From Gammaproteobacteria bacterium (GTDB taxonomy: Bacteria > Pseudomonadota > Gammaproteobacteria > Pseudomonadales > Azotimanducaceae), in assembly GCA_030430515.1 (NCBI GenBank), contig JAUIKX010000019.1, positions 1 through 20,554 on the forward strand: DNA of 20,554 nt. The letters run 5' to 3'. The notes under the pieces were generated by a model, which made no database searches, was not told the origin of the DNA, and was given only the letters and a program-made list of their open reading frames with translations. The translations under genes were made by a program, and so were the position numbers. Of this stretch, positions 1 through 7,396 are shown piece after piece. The stretch's first letter is position 1. Each line of letters begins with the position of its first letter.

Positions 1-1
1 T

Positions 2-217
2 GCGAGCCCCAGAGCGAGCATCGCACTGGTTGCGGCGGCCCGGGCTCAGGCGTTGTGTGAGGGAAGAGACTTCGTGACGCCTGACGATATCAAGCGCATG
101 TCGCTGCCGGTGCTTCGCCACCGTGTTCAGTTGTCTCCAGACCGGGAAATTCAGGGAGACGATATCGACGGGGTTCTGGGGGAGCTGATCGCTCGAATCG
201 AGGCGCCGCGATTGTGA
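2..217 (+). CDS. MoxR-family AAA+ ATPase, C-terminal end only (5' truncated)
   Basis: An open frame enters from the left edge and stops at TGA 215-217. The visible 71 residues begin ASPRAS and continue through DFVTPDDIKR and LPVLRHRVQLSP. This is the C-terminal lid of MoxR-type AAA+ ATPases, where the GASPRA turn (sensor-2 arginine region) and the 'V.PDDI......VL.HR' stretch are characteristic. The Walker A and B motifs lie outside the window. MoxR ATPases act as chaperone-like remodelling enzymes and are usually encoded beside DUF58 and von Willebrand A domain proteins. That fits here: the stop codon overlaps the GTG start of the DUF58 gene. The family call is firm, but the substrate is unknown. 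It is partial only because the window begins inside it. Confidence 0.88.
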   Translation, partial: ASPRASIALVAAARAQALCEGRDFVTPDDIKRMSLPVLRHRVQLSPDREIQGDDIDGVLGELIARIEAPRL

Positions 218-1503
218 AGCCGACTGCGCGGTCAGTCATGCTTTCGGCGGTGCTTCTCGTCATGGCTCTGGTCTGGCCGCAGGGAGATTTCTGGGCTGCA
301 CTCATCGGCGTCACCGCGGCAGCTTTCATCATGGACGCTGTTCTTGGCTTTTCCACGCCCCGCCCGCAGGCGCGGCGCCGCGTTCAACCGGTGCTGCCTG
401 TACGCCGACGTTGCCGTGTTGGTGTCGAGCTACGCAACGAAGCTGGGCGTTCGCTGCGCCTGGACCTGCGTGATGAACTGCCGGAATCGTTTCGCGGTCC
501 TGCGGAGGAGAAGAACGTCAGCCTTGCGCCGAAACAGGCCCTGGCCTGGGAGTACACCGCGCAACCCAACCGGCGTGGTGAGTGCCGGTTCGGGCGGCTG
601 CGCTGTCTTGTCAGCTCGCCGCTGGGTTTGTGGCAGATTCGTCGCGCGCTGGCTGAGCCTGAAACAGTGCGCGTTTACCCTGATTATAAGGCCATCGCCG
701 AATATCTCGATCTCCTGGCCGACCAGCGCAGCCGCCAATCCGGATTGCGCCGGACACAGCGTCGCGGTGAAGGGCTCGAGTTTCTCCAGCTGCGCGACTT
801 TCGTGATGGCGACAGCATCCGGCAGGTGGACTGGAAAGCGACCGCAAAGCGGCGCAGCCTGATTTCCCGTGAATATACTGAGGAACGCGACCAGCACATC
901 GTATTTCTTCTGGACACCGGTGGACGCATGCGAACCAAAGATGGTGTGTTGAGCCATTTCGATCACGCGCTCAATGCACTGCTGCTGCTCGCATACGTGG
1001 CATTGCGGCAGGGTGACACGATATCGGTTCAGACTTTCGGGCCATCGCAGCGCTGGATCGGCGGCCTTCGCGGCACCACAGCGATCAATCATCTGCTCAA
1101 TGAGGTCTACGACCTGCATTCTCAGGCGGGTGCGGGAGACTACGTCGACGCGGTGCAAGCGCTTCTGTCCCGTCAAAGGAAACGGGCGTTGGTCGTGTTG
1201 ATTACCAACCTCCACGCGTCGGACGAAGACCTGGTGCCAGCGGTGCAACTCTTGCGGGCGCGACATGTGGTGCTGGTGGCTAGCCTGAGAGAGAGTGCTC
1301 TGGGGGAAATGGCCAATGAGCCCCCTGATACTTTTGAGCAGGCTCTGGGTGTCGCCGGTGCGCATCGCTACATTGCAGCCAGACAAGCTCTTGCGGCGCG
1401 GTTGACAACTTCCGCGCAGCTTGTTGCCGACTGCACGCCGGACCAGCTGCCGACGCAGCTGGTCAACGGTTACTGGTCGCTCAAGCGGGCCGGTGTCTTA
1501 TGA
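214..1503 (+). CDS. DUF58 domain protein (MoxR partner, vWA-like)
   Basis: This 429-residue protein starts with GTG at 214, overlapping the TGA of the moxR gene by three bases (GTGA), so translation is probably coupled. Two hydrophobic segments (about residues 7-21 and 26-46) anchor it in the inner membrane. A beta-rich region follows, then the DUF58 signature at about 185-225: GLEFLQLRDFRDGD, then IRQVDWKATAKR, then SREYTEERD. The rest (about 228-370) looks like a von Willebrand A fold. Its metal-site motif is degenerate (LLDTGGRM instead of DxSxS), so metal binding is uncertain. DUF58 proteins work with MoxR ATPases in envelope or maturation processes that remain poorly defined. Many such operons continue with further membrane, vWA or transglutaminase genes. 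Here the cluster stops, and the gene ends 6 bp inside the convergent trpC. Confidence 0.9.
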   Translation: MKPTARSVMLSAVLLVMALVWPQGDFWAALIGVTAAAFIMDAVLGFSTPRPQARRRVQPVLPVRRRCRVGVELRNEAGRSLRLDLRDELPESFRGPAEEKNVSLAPKQALAWEYTAQPNRRGECRFGRLRCLVSSPLGLWQIRRALAEPETVRVYPDYKAIAEYLDLLADQRSRQSGLRRTQRRGEGLEFLQLRDFRDGDSIRQVDWKATAKRRSLISREYTEERDQHIVFLLDTGGRMRTKDGVLSHFDHALNALLLLAYVALRQGDTISVQTFGPSQRWIGGLRGTTAINHLLNEVYDLHSQAGAGDYVDAVQALLSRQRKRALVVLITNLHASDEDLVPAVQLLRARHVVLVASLRESALGEMANEPPDTFEQALGVAGAHRYIAARQALAARLTTSAQLVADCTPDQLPTQLVNGYWSLKRAGVL

Positions 1504-2286
1504 CCGGAAGAGGGCTTCGAGAGCCTTTCCAGGCACCTCAGCGCGCATGAACGCTTCGCCTACGAGAAATGCGTACACGCCCTTGTCGAGCATGCGTTGC
1601 ACGTCTTCTCTCGAGTGGATGCCGCTCTCTGTCACCGTCACGACGCCAGGCGGAATATGCTCGAGCAGGTCGATCGTGTTGTCCAGAGAGACCTCGAAGG
1701 TCTTCAGGTTGCGGTTGTTGATGCCGACCAGCCCCGGTTGCAGCGAAAGCGCTGCCTGAAGCTCCTCCAGGTTGTGCACTTCGATCAAGGCGTCCAGGCC
1801 CACGTTGCGCGCGTGTTGGTACAGGTTGGTGAGCCTCATGATGTCCATCGCTGCAGCGATCAGGAGTACGCAGTCTGCCCCGAGGGCGCGAGCCTCTGTG
1901 ATCTGATATTCTTCGATGACGAAATCTTTTCGGATGATCGGTAGGTCCACGGCCGCTCTTGCCGTACGCAGATGTTCGTCTGACCCCTGAAAGTACGACT
2001 CGTCCGTGAGCACGGATAGACAGCTTGCGCCATGTTCGGCGTAGCTCGTGGCAATTGAAGCGACGTCGTAGTCTTCGCGAATCAGCCCTTTGCTCGGCGA
2101 TGCTCTTTTGATCTCTGCGATGACGGCAGGCTGTTGAGCGGTGCCGGTGCTGAGGGCTCTGGCAAAACCGCGTGCAGGGCTCTGTTCACCGCAGATCGCT
2201 TCCAGTTCGGCGATTGATCGTGCCTCGCGCCGGGCGGCGACCTCTTCTGCTTTGGTGGCGAGAATTCTGTCGAGAATCGTACTCAT
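1498..2286 (-). CDS. trpC: Indole-3-glycerol-phosphate synthase TrpC
   Basis: The 262-residue protein converts CdRP to indole-3-glycerol phosphate in tryptophan synthesis, in the cytoplasm. The family blocks are present: AEIKRASPSKG (57-67, with the conserved Glu and Lys), LTDESYFQGS (93-102), IIRKDF (117-122, active-site Lys120), LIEVHNLEEL (167-176, with catalytic Glu169), GINNRNLKTF (188-197) and ESGIHSREDV (220-229). The length is that of a monofunctional TrpC; no TrpF domain is fused. The ATG at 2284-2286 shares one base with the TGA of trpD (TGATG), so translation is coupled. The 3' end overlaps the convergent DUF58 gene by six bases, leaving no room for a separate terminator. Confidence 0.97.
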   Translation of the reverse strand: MSTILDRILATKAEEVAARREARSIAELEAICGEQSPARGFARALSTGTAQQPAVIAEIKRASPSKGLIREDYDVASIATSYAEHGASCLSVLTDESYFQGSDEHLRTARAAVDLPIIRKDFVIEEYQITEARALGADCVLLIAAAMDIMRLTNLYQHARNVGLDALIEVHNLEELQAALSLQPGLVGINNRNLKTFEVSLDNTIDLLEHIPPGVVTVTESGIHSREDVQRMLDKGVYAFLVGEAFMRAEVPGKALEALFRS

Positions 2287-3308
2287 CAGTCTTCTGCCAT
2301 GAGGCTGGTGATGCGTACGAATTCCGCCAGACGTTCCCGGGCCAACCCCGAGGCGATGGCGTCCTGCGCCATCAAAACACCATTGCTCAGGTTCGTCGCA
2401 ACACCGCTGGCGTAGATCGCGGCGCCGGCGTTCAGAGCGACGATATCTGCGGCGGCGCTTTCCGGCTCGCTCAGCGATTGCCTAACGAGCTTCAGGCTGC
2501 TCTCTGTCGAGTCAGCCGTCAGAGACGAAGTGTCTGCGCTCGATATACCGAAGTCTTCAGGCCGAATGGTGTACTCGCTGATCTGACCGCCCTTGAGTTC
2601 TACCACTCGGGTCGGATTCTCGAGACCGATTTCGTCCAGACCCTCACTGTGCACCACCAGAGCGTGTTCGCTGCCGAGCTCGTTGAGTACTTCAGCCATG
2701 GTCTGCTGCCAGGCCGCATCGAAAACACCGATCACCTGGCGCTTCGCGCCTGCCGGGTTGGTCATGGGGCCCAGCACGTTGAAGATCGTGCGGATCTTCA
2801 GTTCGCTGCGCACGGGAGCAACGTGGCGCATGGCCGGGTGGTGAGCTTGGGCGAACATGAAGCCAACGCCAACTTCGCGCACGCAGTGGGCGATCTGTTC
2901 AGGTGTCAGCTGGATGTTTGCACCGGCAGCTTCCAGCAGATCGGCACTGCCGCTCTGGCTCGATGCTTTGCGGTTGCCGTGCTTGGCGACATGAGCGCCA
3001 GCGGCCGCGGTCACGAAGGCTGCAGCGGTTGAAACGTTGAACAGCTTGGCGCCGCTGCCGCCGGTGCCGCAGGTATCCACCAGGTGTTCGGCATCGACCG
3101 CCACATGCGCCGAGAGTCCGCGCATGGCCCTGGCTGCACCGGCAACTTCCGCCACGGTCTCGCCTTTCGTACGCATCGCGGCAAGCAGCGCACCGATCTG
3201 CGCAGGTGTGGCCTCGCCCGACATGATGGCTGTGAACAGAGCGAAGCTCTCTTCATTGGTCAGGTCTGAGCGTTCAACCAGTCGTGCCAGTGCGGCGGTT
3301 ATCTCCAT
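2286..3308 (-). CDS. trpD: Anthranilate phosphoribosyltransferase TrpD
   Basis: The 340-residue enzyme transfers phosphoribose from PRPP to anthranilate, the second committed step to tryptophan. Signature blocks are visible: VDTCGTGGSGAKLFNVST (77-94, PRPP-binding loop), VAKHGNRKASSQSGSAD (107-123), and GPMTNPA and HSEGLDE further on. Length and blocks match normal TrpD. The ATG at 3306-3308 lies inside the end of trpG (35-base overlap), and the stop overlaps the trpC start. The three genes therefore form a tightly coupled trpGDC unit. I see no anomaly in the catalytic blocks. Confidence 0.97.
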   Translation of the reverse strand: MEITAALARLVERSDLTNEESFALFTAIMSGEATPAQIGALLAAMRTKGETVAEVAGAARAMRGLSAHVAVDAEHLVDTCGTGGSGAKLFNVSTAAAFVTAAAGAHVAKHGNRKASSQSGSADLLEAAGANIQLTPEQIAHCVREVGVGFMFAQAHHPAMRHVAPVRSELKIRTIFNVLGPMTNPAGAKRQVIGVFDAAWQQTMAEVLNELGSEHALVVHSEGLDEIGLENPTRVVELKGGQISEYTIRPEDFGISSADTSSLTADSTESSLKLVRQSLSEPESAAADIVALNAGAAIYASGVATNLSNGVLMAQDAIASGLARERLAEFVRITSLMAED

Positions 3309-3885
3309 CGGAGCTCTCCAGAAAATTCTTGAGCAGGTCGTGTCCTACACGGGTGAGGATCGACTCGGGGTGAAACTGCACACCTTCCACGGCCAGGGTG
3401 CGATGGCGAAACCCCATGATTTCATCCCGCTTGCCGTCGGCTTCCGTCCAGGCCGTGATCTCCAGGCAATCCGGAAGATCGTCTTCAGCGACGATCAACG
3501 AGTGGTAGCGCGTGGCTTCGAAGGGGTTCGGCAGGCCCCTGAACACGCCGACACCGGTGTGATGAATCATGGATGTCTTGCCGTGCATGACCTCACGTGC
3601 CCGGGTGACGGTGCCCCCGAACACCTGGCCGATACTCTGATGGCCGAGGCAGATGCCGAGGATCGGCACCCGGCCGGCAAAGTGTTCGATCACCGCCATG
3701 GAGATGCCCGCCTCGTTGGGCGTGCAGGGCCCCGGGGAGATGACGATCTGACTGGGCGAGAGCCGTTCGATTTCGGCGATGGTGATCTCATCGTTGCGAT
3801 GCACCTGCACATCAGCGCCGAGTTCGCCCAGATACTGAACGACGTTGTAGGTAAATGAGTCGTAATTGTCGATCATCAACAGCAT
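3274..3885 (-). CDS. trpG: Anthranilate synthase glutaminase subunit TrpG (component II)
   Basis: This class I glutamine amidotransferase (203 residues) supplies ammonia to TrpE for anthranilate synthesis. The catalytic triad is visible: Cys79 in GICLGHQ, and His172 and Glu174 in VQFHPES. The oxyanion region SPGPCTPNEAG (50-60) and the HGKTS block (101-105) are also present. I start it at the ATG at 3883-3885, giving MLLMIDNYDSF, which is the usual beginning of the family. A longer frame from a TTG at 3904-3906 adds only seven residues. No strong Shine-Dalgarno separates the two. The last 35 bases overlap trpD. The partner trpE lies about 6.5 kb away on the same strand. A role in p-aminobenzoate synthesis (PabA-like) is also possible, because many bacteria share one glutaminase. 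Confidence 0.95.
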   Translation of the reverse strand: MLLMIDNYDSFTYNVVQYLGELGADVQVHRNDEITIAEIERLSPSQIVISPGPCTPNEAGISMAVIEHFAGRVPILGICLGHQSIGQVFGGTVTRAREVMHGKTSMIHHTGVGVFRGLPNPFEATRYHSLIVAEDDLPDCLEITAWTEADGKRDEIMGFRHRTLAVEGVQFHPESILTRVGHDLLKNFLESSDGDNRRTGTTG

Positions 3886-3935
3886 CGACGGATACCGCTT
3901 ATTCAAAGAGAGCGCAGTTTACTGCTTCGCGGTGG

Positions 3936-4751
3936 TTATTGCCCGGCGAGGGCTCTGAAAACACGTTTCAAGCGCCGCTCTCGGGGGAATCTGCCCCGAT
4001 CCACATCGATGTAGTTCAGCGGCAGCCTGGCGCCGGCCCTGCCTCGTTCGGTGCCGGGGTGGCGTATGTAGGCTTCTGCCGAAAAGTACTCGTAGTCTTC
4101 AAACGGCCATGTCCAGCACTCATGCTCGCGGTAGAAGGCTTCCAGCTGCCGGCTCAGAGGGATGTTGGTGCTGCGCATTTCGAAGTGTCGCGGACCTGTC
4201 GCGAGCTCGCGCCGCATCAGTTCAGTGGCGCGATCGCTCACGTAGTTAGTGTACCAGTGTTCCAGCCCCAGTGTGGTTGCAAGTCGGTTGACAGCACGAA
4301 ACACCTGGACATGATCTTCATGACCGTACTCACCCCATGGATTGTGGGAGAACAGTGCGCTGGCTCCGTCGAGGTGTGGTGACACTGCGTCGATGATGCG
4401 CTGGAAATTCTGCTGATAGGCGGTGGCGTTGAATCCCTCGAGGGTTCGGTCGCTCTGTCTCACCTCCAGCCCGTACTCTGTGCTGACGGGACGGCTCCAG
4501 TCTGCTCCCTGAAAGCTCATGGCTTCACCGATATGCAGAAAAGTAATGTTTGGAAGTGGAAATGACTCAGCGGCGGCCCGTCGGCCGGCTGTATGCTGCG
4601 GTATGCCAGGGACGTCGGTGAAGCAGATGAAAACCTGCCGCACCTGCTCGAGTATGCCGCTGAACCACAGCATTTCGTCGTCGGGGTGGGCAACGATCAG
4701 CACCGCTTCTTCTAGAAGGTCGTCGAGCAACTGACAGGTTCCAGCGTCCAT
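3936..4751 (-). CDS. PIG-L/LmbE-family deacetylase
   Basis: This zinc-dependent N-deacetylase family acts on GlcNAc-type sugars and related amides. The hallmark AHPDDE is at residues 21-26, and the second metal motif GHEDHV, with His144 and His147, follows NPWGEYG. No signal peptide or membrane segment is evident, so it is probably cytoplasmic. I chose the ATG at 4749-4751 (271 residues) because it puts the AHPDDE strand about 20 residues from the N-terminus, as is usual. Upstream starts (ATG at 4850, TTG at 4886) add residues that do not resemble the family and would collide with the divergent acetyltransferase. No start has a clear Shine-Dalgarno. The gene sits 50 bp upstream of trpG on the same strand and back-to-back with an O/N-acetyltransferase, which suggests a glycan-modifying pair. 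The substrate is unknown. Confidence 0.85.
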   Translation of the reverse strand: MDAGTCQLLDDLLEEAVLIVAHPDDEMLWFSGILEQVRQVFICFTDVPGIPQHTAGRRAAAESFPLPNITFLHIGEAMSFQGADWSRPVSTEYGLEVRQSDRTLEGFNATAYQQNFQRIIDAVSPHLDGASALFSHNPWGEYGHEDHVQVFRAVNRLATTLGLEHWYTNYVSDRATELMRRELATGPRHFEMRSTNIPLSRQLEAFYREHECWTWPFEDYEYFSAEAYIRHPGTERGRAGARLPLNYIDVDRGRFPRERRLKRVFRALAGQ

Positions 4752-4838
4752 TGTTGCGGTGAAGTGTGCCAGACAGCAATGAAACTTGCCGCGAGGTTGG
4801 TCAAACTTGTCGCGGTTTGCGAAAGGTTGGTTATGAGA

Positions 4839-4843
4839 TGGAG
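4839..4843 (+). promoter_or_regulatory. Ribosome binding site deciding the acetyltransferase start
   Basis: TGGAG lies five bases before the ATG at 4849. It favours that start over the in-frame GTG at 4843, which overlaps this site. Confidence 0.55.
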
Positions 4844-4848
4844 TGCTC

Positions 4849-5520
4849 ATGAACAGGATTGCATGGCAGAGCCGCTGGCGGCGCAACGCGCTGCGGTTGG
4901 CGAAGATCCCGGGATTTCGACGGCTTGGTCACCGGCTGGCCGGTATGGGCCTGTCCCCCTACTACTCGGGCCGCGTTGTGCTTTCGAGATACCTTTCTGA
5001 GGGGTACGTCTCACTCAGGGCGCGAATCTCGCACGACGCGCTGAAGCTGGGTCGGCACTGTTTTGTGGGTGACGGCGTGCTCTTCTTTCAGGACCCGGGT
5101 GGGGACGTCGTGGCGCTGGGTGACGAGGTCCACCTGCACGAAAACAGCACCTACCTGACAGCTGATGGCGGCAGTATCCATATCGGCAGCGGCACCCATG
5201 TGCAGCCCCGCTGCCAGTTCTCTGCGGTCAAAGGCCGGATCAGCATCGGCGAGCGATGCGAGATCGCCCCGCAATGTGCTTTCTATCCCTACGATCACGG
5301 CATGGCTGCCGGCGAGCCCATTCAGCAGCAGCCGCTGACCTCAAGAGGTGGAATCGAGATCTGTGATGACGCCTGGCTCGGCTTCGGGGTGATTGTTCTC
5401 GATGGGGTTCGGGTCGGCAAGGGAGCTGTGGTGGCAGCTGGGGCCGTGGTTACTTCGGATGTTCCCGACAACGCCATCGCCGGTGGTGTGCCCGCCAAGG
5501 TCATCGGTCAACGCGACTGA
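4849..5520 (+). CDS. Left-handed beta-helix (hexapeptide-repeat) acyltransferase
   Basis: The 223-residue protein belongs to the hexapeptide acyltransferases (WbbJ / maltose-acetyltransferase type), which move an acetyl or similar group from a CoA donor to a sugar. From about residue 60 the chain is built of imperfect [LIV]-G-x4 hexads, such as IHIGSGTHVQPR and ISIGERCEIAP. The loop FYPYDHG (145-151) carries the usual catalytic His150. The C-terminal coil reads VGKGAVVAAGAVVTSDVPD, then GGVPAKVIG, typical of the family. The basic N-terminal 30 residues may be a membrane-associated helix; no true transmembrane segment is seen. It is divergent from the PIG-L deacetylase with a 97-bp gap, so the two may modify the same glycan (deacetylation and re-acylation). 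That pairing is inference, and the acceptor is unknown. Confidence 0.87.
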   Translation: MNRIAWQSRWRRNALRLAKIPGFRRLGHRLAGMGLSPYYSGRVVLSRYLSEGYVSLRARISHDALKLGRHCFVGDGVLFFQDPGGDVVALGDEVHLHENSTYLTADGGSIHIGSGTHVQPRCQFSAVKGRISIGERCEIAPQCAFYPYDHGMAAGEPIQQQPLTSRGGIEICDDAWLGFGVIVLDGVRVGKGAVVAAGAVVTSDVPDNAIAGGVPAKVIGQRD

Positions 5521-5522
5521 CG

Positions 5523-5552
5523 TTGCACAGTACCGCTGGCCGACGTTAACTT
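5523..5552 (+). promoter_or_regulatory. Weak candidate sigma-70 promoter before the YeeE/YedE pair
   Basis: TTGCAC (5523-5528) is followed after 17 bases by TTAACT (5546-5551), ahead of the transporter genes. The -10 matches consensus at only three of six positions, so this is a guess from spacing and position in the 67-bp gap. Confidence 0.2.
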
Positions 5553-5587
5553 AGCGGCCTTTCACCACCGGCTGTCAGAGGAGCATC

Positions 5588-5995
5588 ATGATGATCCCAG
5601 CGTTGATTGGAGGCGTACTGATCGGGCTCGCCGCGATCTGGATGTATGCGTCATTGGGCAGGGTTGCCGGGATCAGCGGCATTTTTTCCCAGGCATTGCG
5701 CGCACCTTTCTCGAATGCATCCTGGGCCATGGCTTTCGTCGTCGGGCTGGGTGCCGGGGGATGGTTGGTGACTCTGCTTGTCGGGGCCAGGCCTCAGGAG
5801 ATGCCTTTTGATGCAGTGCTTCTCCTGGTCGGTGGTGTGATCGTCGGTTTTGGCACGCGGCTCGGCAGTGGGTGCACTTCCGGGCACGGCGTATGCGGGG
5901 TGGCGAGGTTGTCCAGGCGCTCCATCGTTGCCACCTGTATCTTTGTCGCTCTCGGTATGGTGACCGGTACCTTGCTGCACGGTGTGCTGTCGTGA
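5588..5995 (+). CDS. YeeE/YedE family membrane protein, N-terminal-half subunit
   Basis: This 135-residue protein has about four hydrophobic segments and carries the family signature GTRLGSGCTSGHGVCGVARL at about 89-108, with Cys96 and Cys103. YeeE/YedE proteins conduct thiosulfate or related sulfur compounds across the inner membrane, and a conserved cysteine in this SGCTSGHG loop is central to transport in characterised YeeE. Full-length YeeE holds two such halves in one chain. Here each half is a separate gene. A good AGAGGAG site (5577-5583) precedes two adjacent ATGs (5588 and 5591); I kept the first. The stop overlaps the next gene by four bases, so the halves are made together. No rhodanese or sulfur-oxidation gene is adjacent, so the substrate is only inferred. 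Confidence 0.9.
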   Translation: MMIPALIGGVLIGLAAIWMYASLGRVAGISGIFSQALRAPFSNASWAMAFVVGLGAGGWLVTLLVGARPQEMPFDAVLLLVGGVIVGFGTRLGSGCTSGHGVCGVARLSRRSIVATCIFVALGMVTGTLLHGVLS

Positions 5996-6432
5996 CCCGG
6001 CTCTTTGCTGCGTTTGCCGGCGGTCTTCTTTTTGGCATGGGCCTCGTGGTTTCCGGGATGACCGAACCGGCCCGAGTGATCGCTTTTCTGAACATCGGTC
6101 CGGACTGGAACGCGGCGCTGATCGTCGTGATGGTCAGTGCTCTGCTGGTAACCCTCGTTGGCTATCGTCTGCTCGCCGGTCGCGTTGCGCCGCTGTTTGA
6201 CGAGGTGTTCCATACGCCGACGAATCAAACGCTCGATGTCCGGTTGATGACAGGGGCGGCACTTTTTGGTGTCGGCTGGGGGGTTGCCGGTTACTGTCCC
6301 GGACCCGCCATCGTCGGCGGTTTCCTGTTGGACGAGCGGGCGTTGGTGTTTCTGGTTGGATACCTGATCGGGGCGCTCGCATTCGAAGGGTACGACCGGA
6401 AGGTCAGTCAGCCAGCTCTCGCTGACGGATGA
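5992..6432 (+). CDS. YeeE/YedE-type membrane protein, C-terminal-half subunit (DUF6691-like)
   Basis: I start this at the GTG at 5992-5994, giving MTRLFAAFAGG and 146 residues. The start overlaps the preceding stop (GTGA), as expected for a two-subunit transporter. A longer in-frame extension back to 5872 lies inside the first subunit and is not family-like. Signatures are GMTEPARVIAFLNIGPDWN (22-40) and VGWGVAGYCPGPAIVGG (94-110), with Cys102 probably the second transport cysteine. About four hydrophobic segments are visible. The gene ends seven bases before the convergent dehydrogenase stop. It presumably pairs with the upstream subunit to form one sulfur-compound channel in the inner membrane. 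Confidence 0.88.
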   Translation: MTRLFAAFAGGLLFGMGLVVSGMTEPARVIAFLNIGPDWNAALIVVMVSALLVTLVGYRLLAGRVAPLFDEVFHTPTNQTLDVRLMTGAALFGVGWGVAGYCPGPAIVGGFLLDERALVFLVGYLIGALAFEGYDRKVSQPALADG

Positions 6433-6439
6433 GTCTTTC

Positions 6440-7306
6440 CTAGTCCTTCACCGGCATGCTTCGTTTTTCCCGCGCGATACGCTGGCGTTCGATTTCGAAC
6501 GCCATGCGGCCTTCTGGGACTTCCTGCTCTTCTGGAAAAGCTGCGTCCAGCTCCGCATGGATATCCTTCAGCTCTTCACGAAACTCTGAATGAGTGAGAA
6601 TGTAGGGCGCGTTGGCGCGAATGCCCTCTACGACCCGAGCGCCCATCTCCAGCGGGTCCATCCACGAGGAAATGGTGTCGAAGAAGGCTTTGCGACCGGC
6701 TTCGTCACCCTCTCCAGGGTCCATCAGACGTGATTGGGTGCCGCCTGGAAACAGGCAGGATACCCCGATGCCGGTGGGTGCAAGGGTGTAGCGCAGAGAC
6801 TCGGTAAAGCCGCGCACCGCGAACTTCGCGGTCTGGTAGGCGCCGGTGCCCTCCAGCGGCAACGGCACCAGTCCGGCCATGGAAGACGTGTTGACGATGT
6901 GGCCGCCTTCGCCGTGTTGCTGGATCAGAGGGGCGAAAATCTTGGTGCCGTTCACCACGCCGCCGAGGTTGATGCGCAGGGCTCGATCCCAGGCGTCAAA
7001 GTCGTCGTCGATGGTGTCGCCTCCGCCACCGACGCCCGCGTTGTTGCACAGCACGTGAACCTTGCCGAACGCGGCAATGACCGCATTGGCGGCCTGGCGC
7101 ACCTGCTCGCGATCGCCTACATCGGCTTCGAGCACGAGCACATCGTTGCGCCCGGCGAACGTCTGACGGATCTCTTCGAGGTACCTCGGGTTGTAGTCGA
7201 TGATGGCAACCTTCATGCCCAGATCCAGAAAGTTCTGCACCATACCGAGGCCGATACCGCTGGCGCCTCCAGTGACGACTGCCGTGCGGTCTGTGAAAAT
7301 TTTCAT
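6440..7306 (-). CDS. Short-chain dehydrogenase/reductase (SDR), classical type
   Basis: The 288-residue NAD(P)-dependent oxidoreductase shows the classical SDR elements. These are TGGASGIG (12-19, dinucleotide loop), IIDYN with Asp37 at the end of strand 2 (which favours NAD(H)), LCNNAGVG (86-93), NTSSMAGL (139-146, catalytic Ser), and Tyr157 and Lys161 in YQTAK. The tail from about 235 is longer and charged (EELKDIHAELDAAFPEEQE). I start it at the ATG at 7304-7306. The frame extends upstream to 7525, but that part runs through the intergenic region and into the sigma gene. The substrate cannot be read from sequence. It is divergent from the sigma-factor gene across 113 bp, so the two may share regulation. 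Confidence 0.9.
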   Translation of the reverse strand: MKIFTDRTAVVTGGASGIGLGMVQNFLDLGMKVAIIDYNPRYLEEIRQTFAGRNDVLVLEADVGDREQVRQAANAVIAAFGKVHVLCNNAGVGGGGDTIDDDFDAWDRALRINLGGVVNGTKIFAPLIQQHGEGGHIVNTSSMAGLVPLPLEGTGAYQTAKFAVRGFTESLRYTLAPTGIGVSCLFPGGTQSRLMDPGEGDEAGRKAFFDTISSWMDPLEMGARVVEGIRANAPYILTHSEFREELKDIHAELDAAFPEEQEVPEGRMAFEIERQRIAREKRSMPVKD

Positions 7307-7328
7307 TGCCGTTGTCCCGAGTTCCCAA

Positions 7329-7347
7329 GGGCTACGTATAGTAGCCC
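7329..7347. promoter_or_regulatory. Perfect 7-bp inverted repeat in the SDR/sigma-factor divergent gap
   Basis: GGGCTAC (7329-7335), five bases GTATA, then GTAGCCC (7341-7347). It lies 22 bp from the dehydrogenase start and 72 bp from the sigma-factor start, and it contains a TATAGT hexamer. It is not followed by a T-run in either direction at terminator spacing, so an operator or 5'-UTR hairpin is more likely than a terminator. Confidence 0.35.
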
Positions 7348-7365
7348 AAGGCCTGCGAAACTTTT

Positions 7366-7396
7366 TTGTAATAAATTCTGCGCTCGCTCGTATTAC
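7366..7396 (+). promoter_or_regulatory. Weak candidate promoter for the sigma/anti-sigma operon
   Basis: The stretch just upstream of the sigma gene is AT-rich (CTTTTTTGTAATAAATT). TTGTAA (7366-7371) and TATTAC (7391-7396) are separated by 19 bases, a poor fit to the sigma-70 consensus. GAAACTT at 7357-7363 resembles the -35 element of extracytoplasmic-function promoters, which would fit autoregulation, but I could not find a convincing -10 at the expected spacing. Confidence 0.2.

Noticed and set aside
430..1386. Long open frame antisense to the DUF58 gene (318 codons)
   Set aside because: Its translation resembles no family and it lies wholly opposite a well-supported gene; in GC-rich DNA such frames are common by chance.
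2172..3032. 286-codon plus-strand frame opposite trpD/trpC
   Set aside because: It is a shadow of trpD and trpC; no motif, no ribosome site.
3886..3906. TTG start for trpG
   Set aside because: The TTG adds seven non-conserved residues ahead of the standard MLLMIDNYDSF beginning and has no clear ribosome site.
7329..7347. GGGCTAC/GTAGCCC hairpin as an intrinsic terminator
   Set aside because: No T-run follows at terminator distance on either strand, and it lies between divergent gene starts where no transcript should end.
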